A DNA stretch of 64,000 nt from Tenrec ecaudatus (Eukaryota; Chordata; Mammalia; Afrosoricida; Tenrecidae): the NCBI RefSeq assembly GCF_050624435.1, contig NC_134540.1, forward strand, positions 107,661,739-107,725,738, in the 5' to 3' direction. Below the pieces are notes generated by a model, which worked only from the letters and a program-made list of their open reading frames with translations, did no database searches and was not told the origin of the DNA. How positions within the stretch are numbered: the stretch's first letter is position 1; each line of letters opens with the position of its first letter. The translations under genes and the position numbers were made by a program. Shown here one piece after another: positions 57,120 through 64,000 of the stretch.

Positions 57120-57700
57120 AGATACAGGACCTGAAAAGATGCTCTTAATTTTCTTTGCCTCATTACGAAATAAATGTTGAGGCTCTCATTTTTGCGTAAG
57201 GAAATAGTCTCTGGATGACTTGAAAATATTGTATTAAATGCAGGCCTGGGCAGACTTTCTGAGTTTCAGATCTGTTTTTGCTGAGGCTGACTGCATCAGA
57301 GAAAACTGGTGGTGTCTTAGTCCAGCATGCTGGTGCAATATTACCAGTCACGTGTGCTCAGGATATAAAAATATACTAGACTTTTTACAAGGCCTAGTAC
57401 AAAGTGAACCAACTTCCTTTCTCCTCCTGCTACCCGTCTAAGGAGGAAAACCTCTTTAGAAACACATTCTCAATCCACTCTCCCATTTGATTCCCATAGA
57501 GAGGAAAAGGAATAAAGAATAAAACAAAACCTGGAAACATATTCATTAAGTGAATTTCAGAATGGATCTTCTCTTATGCCAAAGGTTCACTTGTTCACTT
57601 CTATGACATCAAACTCTTAGACAACCCCTTGCTTCCTGCACTCCTCCCACCACATCCGAGGAGCTGGGAGTTTCAGGTTTACTGTTGCCTTCCAGCCTTT
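57120..57700. other. No feature recognised
   Basis: Possibly single-copy DNA; open frames up to 67 codons without similarity. Confidence 0.4.
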
Positions 57701-57702
57701 AA

Positions 57703-57840
57703 AAGATTCCGTTGTGTCAAGTGAACGCAACTCACTGCTGCGTCACCTCTATGCTCCATGGTTCTCGGTGACTGATTTTTCAGAAGTAGATGGGCAAGAC
57801 TTTCTTCTAAAGTGCCTCTGATTTGACTAGAGTCTAGCTT
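57703..57840 (-). repeat. AfroSINE (RTE-tailed subtype), antisense, truncated
   Basis: 'gttctcggtgactgattttt' and 'cagaagtagatgggcaagac'. The tRNA-like head is missing. Confidence 0.65.
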
Positions 57841-58430
57841 CTCTGTTAGTCTGCATGTTTTGCAAACCCAGGGATTCCATCAACTCCTTGGGGGGACTGT
57901 GAAAGTAGAGATTTTTTATTTGGCTGAGAAGACAGAAAGAATCCTTGCCTCTGATCAGTTACATATCTTGTGTAGAAAGTTGGGCTATCTCCCCATATAG
58001 TACGATGGGATGTCTGCCTTGAGAGGACTGTGTAAGGGAGTGAGTGAGACCATGGATGTTTATTTCCGTGTATGTTTCCCACTTGCACTATTACGATGGT
58101 CCCTGGAGAGGGAGGCTTTCCACTTCTGAGGTGATATGATACGGTTTGCTTTTGCAGCTGCACAGGGAAGGCTAGCTGTCTATTACAGGTAGGATTGCTG
58201 TTAGTTGGTAAGTTAGTTGGTCGAATTGGTGCCAACTCATGCCAGTCTTAGGCCCTTCTGATGATTTTTGCCATATTTGAGACCATTGTTGTGTAGTTGG
58301 TACAACGTATCATTGCTACCACTACTCCGCTTACTCATCATTTTCCTTCACCACCTTATTTGGGCTGATTTGTTTTCTGCGATCTACTAGGGTCTGCTTT
58401 TCTCTCAGATTGCTGAGCATTTTTCTTCAG
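57841..58430. other. Mostly unassigned
   Basis: A 129-codon minus-strand frame at 58235-57846 has no similarity I recognise. A short RTE-end-like stretch may lie at 58198-58250. Confidence 0.35.
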
Positions 58431-58433
58431 GGT

Positions 58434-58740
58434 GTTGTTTGGCGAGGTTAGATGCCAGTAAGTCTGTACTGACTCCCCAAGACCCTAGGTGCCACAGAAA
58501 ATCACCCTGCCCAGTCCTGTGCCATCCTCCCAATCATTGCTATGTTTAAGTTCATTTTTGTTGCAGACACTGTGCCATCCATCTCGCTGATGCTGATGGT
58601 CTTTGTCATGGACTTTACCAAAAGCATGATGCCCTTCTCAAGAAACTGGCCCCTGCAGTTAGCATGTCCAATGTACCTCCTAGGACAGAGTCTTAGCATC
58701 CTCCTTCCTCAGGAGGGTTCTCTCATCACTTCCTGTTCTA
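58434..58740 (-). mobile_element. RTE 3' end
   Basis: Antisense RTE terminus running from 'ggttagatgccagtaagtct' through 'gtcctgtgccatcctcccaa', then the complement of the ORF2 C-terminal coding sequence to about 58740. Confidence 0.8.
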
Positions 58741-58746
58741 TATATA

Positions 58747-58827
58747 CAAGGAGGCTTCAAAAACTTCAGGGAACAATGGAATGAAAAGATAATCAAAATT
58801 TTCCATGAAAAATTTGAAGCCTTGTTG
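58747..58827. mobile_element. Mariner-type MITE, 81 bp, TA duplication
   Basis: Ends 'caaggaggcttcaaaaactt' and the complement of '...aaatttgaagccttgttg' form ~27-bp inverted repeats. It is flanked by TA (58745-58746, 58828-58829). It has no coding capacity. A diverged sister lies at 31843-31920. Confidence 0.8.
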
Positions 58828-58829
58828 TA

Positions 58830-59083
58830 TTACTTTATTATTTTGTTATTGAGAATATACATAACAAATGTGCACTGATTCAACAATTTCTATATGTAGC
58901 ACTTACTGGCGTTGATTACATTTTCTGAGTTGTTTAGCCATTCTCCCCACCCTTTTCTGAGTTGTTCTTACTCATTAACATAAATTCACCACCCTTCAAA
59001 GTTCTGATCTAATATTTTGAATTGCTGTTATAAAAATCGATGCCATACACGTAGCTCTAAAAAGAGCATAATGTTAAAGGCAG

Positions 59084-59117
<34 letters not shown>

Positions 59118-59475
59118 AGATAAAGTATTTTTTGGTTTTAAGATGGCTGCAAGAGATATTTTTGGTTTAAGTTTTAAAGATTATAACATGGTAATAGTAT
59201 CTGCAGCTCATCAGGCTTCCACACCTATAGGAAATTCGGAGTTCATGAAAATTCAAAATTCTGTTTTTCATTTTCTCCCTTTTGTTCAGGATTCTTTTGT
59301 GGACTGTTTGATCAAAATATTCAATGATGGTGCCAGGCACCATCCCGTTCTGGTTTCATGGCAATGGGGGCAATTGTTCATGAAGGTAATTAACCACACA
59401 TTCTATGTTCTTTTCCGATTCCAGACTTTTTCTTTCTCAAAGTTCTAGCTGCATAGAGACCAATTGTTGTGCATT
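58830..59475 (-). mobile_element. Old L1 3'UTR
   Basis: Antisense run with 'cactgattcaacaatttcta', 'gttctgatctaatattttga' and 'gatggtgccaggcaccatcc', ending at 'agagaccaattgttgtgcat'. This is the word order of an old afrotherian L1 3'UTR. It contains a (CA)n at 59086-59116. Confidence 0.55.
59086..59116. repeat. (AC)n microsatellite
   Basis: About 15 perfect AC units. Confidence 0.95.
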
Positions 59476-59479
59476 GAAT

Positions 59480-60539
59480 GGCCACTTTAAAGTTATTAAG
59501 CATTGACATAGGAACTTGAACAGTCACTAGACATACTATTATGACAATTAACTGGGGTGTTCTATGAAACCATGACCTTGAGCCTCCAAACCAAGAAACC
59601 AAGTCACATGAAGTGTTTGGTTGTTCATAATCAGCCTCAGCAAGTGGTGGGAGAAGAAGTAAACAATTATAAGAAGAACTGGTAATAATAAAAAGGAAAT
59701 GGGAAAAAGAAAAAAATAACCCCCTCAACAAACAAAACCATGGAAGAGTACATAAAAAAGAAAGTCGTAAAGATAAAACTAAAGGAAAAAAGAAAAGGAA
59801 TAAGAGAAAGAAAAGGGAGCAAAAGAAAGAAAAAGAAGTGCAAATAAAGGAGAAAACAGGATATGGAGGCAAGGCACAAAAAAGAGAAAATTTGGGTGGG
59901 CAAGGCACCTAGTCCATGTCACCACCCTTTGCCTGCCAAAGAGGTCCTGGCAGGGGTGAAGACCGTGCCTGGACTCTTATTCATAGGCGGAGTTCCTTCT
60001 GACCTAGAAGGCGTCTGGATTCAGAGCAACCGACTCCAGAAGGAACTTGTGCCATCTTGGGTTAGGGTCCCTGTCTCCAGCTGGAGTTCTTATGGACCTG
60101 GAGGGAAAGTGGAGGTAGTGTGCCTGGCTCTGGAGAGAGCTCCTACCAACCCCAGGGTGTATGGGAGCAGACTGCCTACTCAGCCCTGCCCTTTGTCGTG
60201 GTCCGAGGAATTAGAAAGTTTGTGTATTCCTGGCACTCAATCCCCAGTGGTGAAACTCCTACCTGAGGCAAATCTAAGGGAGTGTGCGGTGAGGAGGTAT
60301 CCCCGGATGCTCGCCAGGTGAGGTTATGGGCTGACCAACGCCTCTGGACACCAGAAGGGTGTGAGGAACAAGGGGAGGAGCACTTCTTTCTGGTTGCCAG
60401 TCACTGATGAGTGCTTGGGTGGTTCTGGGTAAGCAGAGATGGATATGAGATCTCTGTCACAATTGAGTGAGTTTACTAAAGTTCAAAAAACTGTCTTGTT
60501 TCAGGCCAGCGAATAATTCACTCACTCTGGATCCTCTCC
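59480..60539. other. Purine-rich tract and unassigned GC-richer block
   Basis: 59650-59880 is almost entirely A and G on the plus strand. 59900-60420 is GC-richer and open for 152 codons in one plus-strand frame (59863-60321), with no domain, leader or similarity that I can recognise. It may be an old LTR or L1 5'UTR. Confidence 0.35.
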
Positions 60540-61150
60540 ACTTTTACTCAGCTTCTTCTTCTAGTCAGTCTGTAATCCACAGGCTTATGAAATCACATGA
60601 CCATCATCTGGATCTGTTTCTTTAATCACTTTCTGTCTTTGTTGTGAAGGGTCTGTGTAGCTTGGCTGCCGAGGTAAGTTTCTGAAGTACACATTTAATT
60701 TCTTCAGATATTATAGAGCTATTCAGATAGTCTGTTTATTTTTGTGTGAATTTTGGTAATTTTTAACTTTCAAAGAATTTGTTCATTTCATTTAAATTGT
60801 CAAATTTAATAACACATCTTTTCACAATATTCCCTTTCCCTTTTAATACCTATAAATATGTAATGATAGCACCTCTCTTCTTGCTAATATTGATAATTGG
60901 TATCTTTTCTTTTTCCCCATTAGTCTTAGTAACCTGATTTCACAGAAAAAGCTGTGGTTGCATTGACTTTCTCCTTGCATTTTTATTCTTACTATTTTGT
61001 TGAGCTACATTCTGAGATTTCTTGCTGGCTTACTTTGGTAGTATAATTACAGTGGAAGTCTATATTATTGAAATCTTTCTTTTTTCTATAGGTGTTGGGT
61101 TATAAACACTTCTCAATATTATTTTAGCAGTATCCCATACATTTTGATAT
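60540..61150 (-). mobile_element. Ancient L1M ORF2 fragment
   Basis: Antisense words 'aaagaatttgttcatttcat', 'ttgctaatattgataattgg' and 'gcagtatcccatacattttg' are the L1M ORF2 region between endonuclease and RT. Decayed. Confidence 0.75.
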
Positions 61151-62190
61151 ATTGTGTGCCAAGTGTGAGGCCAAGATCCATTCCCATAGCTATGGTTTAT
61201 ATATGTCTCTGGTTTACCTTAGAGAAACCACTGTCATTTACTTTAAAGACATTATCAATAATCTCCCTGGGGCATAACATAATTGCATGAAGAGTGTCAT
61301 TAGTTTAGCCAATGGTATAGAATTTAAAACATAGTTCAGGAAAGGAGATTATAAGATGGCGATGAGCCACAATACATGAATTATTAACTTGTACAGATTA
61401 AACTTTTAAGTGACTGGACATCATTTATACAAACAATGGGGGTTGGTGGTAGAGCAAAACTTTCAGTCATAGTCATTGACAGTCATAGAACCATGCCTAC
61501 CAGATTAATAAAGATCTTAACAAAGCACAGCGGGCAGTAAAAGAGTACGTATATGGCAGGCCCCAGCCCACTATTCACTGGGCACCCTCAAGGCACGAGG
61601 TCCAAACCAAAGTGCAACACCTGCCAGGTCTATGCCCTTGGCATAGCAGCTTCTTCTTATACTACGAGGTTTGGGCCTTAAGTCCAAGGGCTACACATGA
61701 GTTTGAGATAGAGCCCCATTCACTTAGTGGGGTTTTCACACCTCGTCCTTCTGGTGTGACCTACGAAAGATGGTGTGTGCCTCAAAAGCACAGAGTCTAA
61801 AGATCCAGTAGTGCGTAGTACACAGACTGGGTCAATAAGCGGTACATAGAAACTAGGTCAAAAGTGTCTCATTAGGCACATAGTACCAGGCATATTTGCC
61901 AATTGGGTTCTATATAAATATTTTTAAGCGTTTTTCCCCAAGGGGAGGTCTATCCTCTCATTTTCCTAGCAATAGAAATGGACATGCCTTTTCTGAGACA
62001 TGCATGCTCCCCTCTCCCCAACTTGACTTGCATTTCCACTAAGATTCACTTATAACTCTGATAGGAATGTCTGTTAATTTGAGGTGACCTTAACACAATT
62101 TTATCTAACAGCATCTAAATGGTCATCTCCTTCTCCCACAAGTTTGAAAAGTTAACCCCAGCTGAAGTAAGATCTCTTCTGTCAAAGTGT
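61150..62190 (-). mobile_element. Older L1 3'UTR, first part
   Basis: Co-linear for about 1 kb with 35480-36450 in the same orientation ('gaccattattgataatct'-type blocks, 'cttaagtccaagggctacac', 'ggtgtgacctacgaaagatg'). The young L1 at 62193-63715 interrupts it. It continues at 63716-63866, matching 36450-36588. Confidence 0.75.
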
Positions 62191-62192
62191 TG

Positions 62193-63715
62193 AGTTTAAA
62201 AAAAAATCATTTTTGGGGGGGCTCGTACAACTCTTATCACAATCCATACATACATCCATTTTCTCAAGCACATTTGTACATATGTTACCATCATCATTTT
62301 CAAAGCATTTTCTTTCTACTTGAGTCCTTGGTATCAGCTCATTTCCCCCCTCCTGCATGAACCCTTGATAATTTACAAACTATTATTATTTTTTCATGTC
62401 TTGTACTTTACAATGTCTCCCCACGCCTTTGTATATTGTCCATCCCACAGGTAAGGGGTTATAAGTAGGTCGTTGTGATCGGTTCCCCCTTCTCCCCCCC
62501 CCCTACCTTCCCCTTCCCCTCCTGGTATGGCTACAGTCAATATTGGTCCCAAGAAGTTTACTTGTCCTATTCCCTGTGTTTCCCGCTCTTATCTGTACCC
62601 ATGTACACACTCTGGTCTAGCCAGATTTGTAAGGTAGAATTAGGGTCATGATAGTGTGGGGGAGGAAACATTAAAGAACCAGAGGAAAGCTGTATGTTTC
62701 ATCGGTGCCGCATTGTACCCTGACTGGCCCATCTTCTCCCCATGACACTTCTGTAAGGGGATGTCCAATTGCTTACAGATTGGATTTGGTCTTCCACTCC
62801 ACACTCCCCTTAGTCATTCACATTATTATTTTTTGCTCTGGGGCTTTGATGCCTGATACCTCATTGTATCGACACCTCATGATCACACAGGCCGGTGTAC
62901 TTCTTCCATGAGGGTTTTGTTGTTTCTCAGAGAGATGGCCAATTATTTATTTTCAAGCCTTTAAGACCCCAGACGCTATATCTTTTGATAGTTGGGTACC
63001 ATCAGCTTTCTTCACCACATTTGCTTATACACTTGCTTTGTCTTCAGCAATTGTGTTGGGAAGGTGAGCATCTCAGAGTGCCAGATTATCAGAACAGTGT
63101 GCTTGCTTTGAGGGAGTACTTGAGTGGATGCCCAATGTCCATCTGCTTCCTTAATACTAAACCTATAAATATATGTACATAGATCTATTTCCTCATCATC
63201 GTAGTTAAATATATTTACATGCTTGTATTTAGAGCTCTATAAGTGCCCTTTGCCTCTTAGTTCTGTCCTCTATTTCCTTTTATTTCCTCTCCCACTATCA
63301 TGCTCAACCTTCATTTGTGTTTCAGGAATTCCTGATCAAGCCCTGCCAGACCTCCTACACCCTCCTCGCCATAGATTTTAGATCACCTGTTGTTCCCTTG
63401 TCCCTGACTTTGTTAACACCCACTTCCTTTCCCCGACCTCCTCCTCTCCCATGTCTCCCTGGAACTGTTGTCCCATTGTTCTCTCTTCCAGATTGTTTAT
63501 CCTGCCTATCCCATTCAGATAAACATGCAGCAACCACAATATGCACAAACACAAGACTGAGCACAACAAAGAAAGTAAAACAATACCTACAACATCAACA
63601 AAACTGGCGACAAAAAAAGAGAAAAGCCTATAAATAGTTCAAGGTCTATTTGCTGTCCGTCACGAGTGTTTTCTAGTCGAGTCTGATGGGGTGCCATGCC
63701 CTGGCCCCACAGTCT
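62193..63715 (-). mobile_element. Young L1 3'UTR insertion, single tail
   Basis: Begins with the complement of poly(A) and the tail at about 62193 and runs ~1.5 kb through the shared module (62885-63065) to the upstream part (63320-63715). There is no 5' inversion and only one copy of the terminal ~95 bp. Confidence 0.85.
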
Positions 63716-63866
63716 ATTTTTAAGTAGTACATCTAGAGAGGGTGGTGCATGCGTCATGAGTGTTAGGCAGATTCTCTACAGTGTTGCTTGGCATGTGGAG
63801 ATTGGTGGATTGCATGACCTGGGAGCAGACGACTGCCTTCATCTTGGTGTTTATCCTTATAGTAGT
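63716..63866 (-). mobile_element. Older L1 3'UTR, continued
   Basis: 'cttcatcttggtgtttatcc' and 'ttatagtagt' match 36568-36588. It ends at the LTR inserted at 63867. Confidence 0.7.
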
Positions 63867-63942
63867 TGTGTTAGTCTGGGTATACTAGAGAAACAAATCC
63901 ACAGAAACTCATGTGTATAAGAGAGAGTTACATATAAAGGGT
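63867..63942 (+). mobile_element. MaLR-like LTR, start only
   Basis: TGTGTTAGTCTGGGTATAC start, same subfamily as 1385-1907. It is interrupted after 76 bp by an L1 tail and probably continues beyond the window. Confidence 0.8.
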
Positions 63943-64000
63943 AGTTGTATGGATGTGCTTTATACAATTGATGTATGTATATGTATGGATGGTGATAAGA
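63943..64000 (+). mobile_element. L1 3' tail (cut by window end)
   Basis: 'ggatgtgctttatacaattg' and following match the L1 terminal ~95 bp almost exactly. It is inserted in the LTR and severely 5'-truncated. Confidence 0.85.

Noticed and set aside
59390..59908. 172-codon minus-strand frame rich in Phe, Leu and Ser, resembling a membrane protein
   Set aside because: The hydrophobicity is produced by the polypurine tract read in reverse.
59863..60321. 152-codon open frame as a host exon
   Set aside because: No start context, splice sites, domain or similarity; kept only as an unexplained stretch.

Overview
The window is gene-poor mammalian DNA, almost certainly from an afrotherian (elephant, hyrax, tenrec, golden mole and relatives). 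The diagnosis rests on many copies of the tRNA-derived AfroSINE family and of an RTE (BovB-like) LINE whose 3' end matches the afrotherian RTE1 type. It also rests on lineage-specific L1s with an unusually long 3'UTR ending in a 'gagcccctaataaaatg' tail. I cannot name the species. I see no intact host protein gene, no rRNA or tRNA gene and no CRISPR array. Nearly all open reading frames are chance or transposon-derived.

Layout. 1-10 kb: L1, RTE and AfroSINE fragments and two solo LTRs with clean target-site duplications. 10.5-17.1 kb: a decayed hAT transposase, then an RTE element in two opposed orientations that is broken by a composite with inverted LTR ends. 17.4-23 kb: minus-strand L1s nested in one another. 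23.05-29.2 kb: the 3' half of a class I (gammaretrovirus-like) endogenous retrovirus on the minus strand, with RT-end, RNase H, integrase, env remnant, polypurine tract and 3' LTR, broken by an LTR inside an LTR and by L1. 29-34.7 kb: AfroSINEs, old L1 and a second RTE. 34.7-52.2 kb: one old L1 on the minus strand that can be followed from its 3' tail to its 5'UTR, opened by many later insertions. 52.5-58.8 kb: a SINE-rich, L1-poor stretch with two MITEs. 58.8-64 kb: L1 3'UTRs and the start of another LTR.

The most interesting object is inside the old L1: an intronless, frameshifted copy of the FGF4 growth-factor mRNA on the minus strand (about 39,441-42,518). It has recognisable coding sequence and 3'UTR, an AATAAA signal at the expected end and degenerate target-site duplications. 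It is a processed pseudogene.

Second in interest is the recent L1 family. Three separate insertions end in the same tandem-duplicated ~95 bp 3' terminus joined by the same A-rich linker, so a source element probably acquired a double tail and kept retrotransposing. Two insertions show 5' inversions typical of twin priming. Boundaries of old repeats are approximate (tens of bases) unless a target-site duplication is quoted; no database search was possible.
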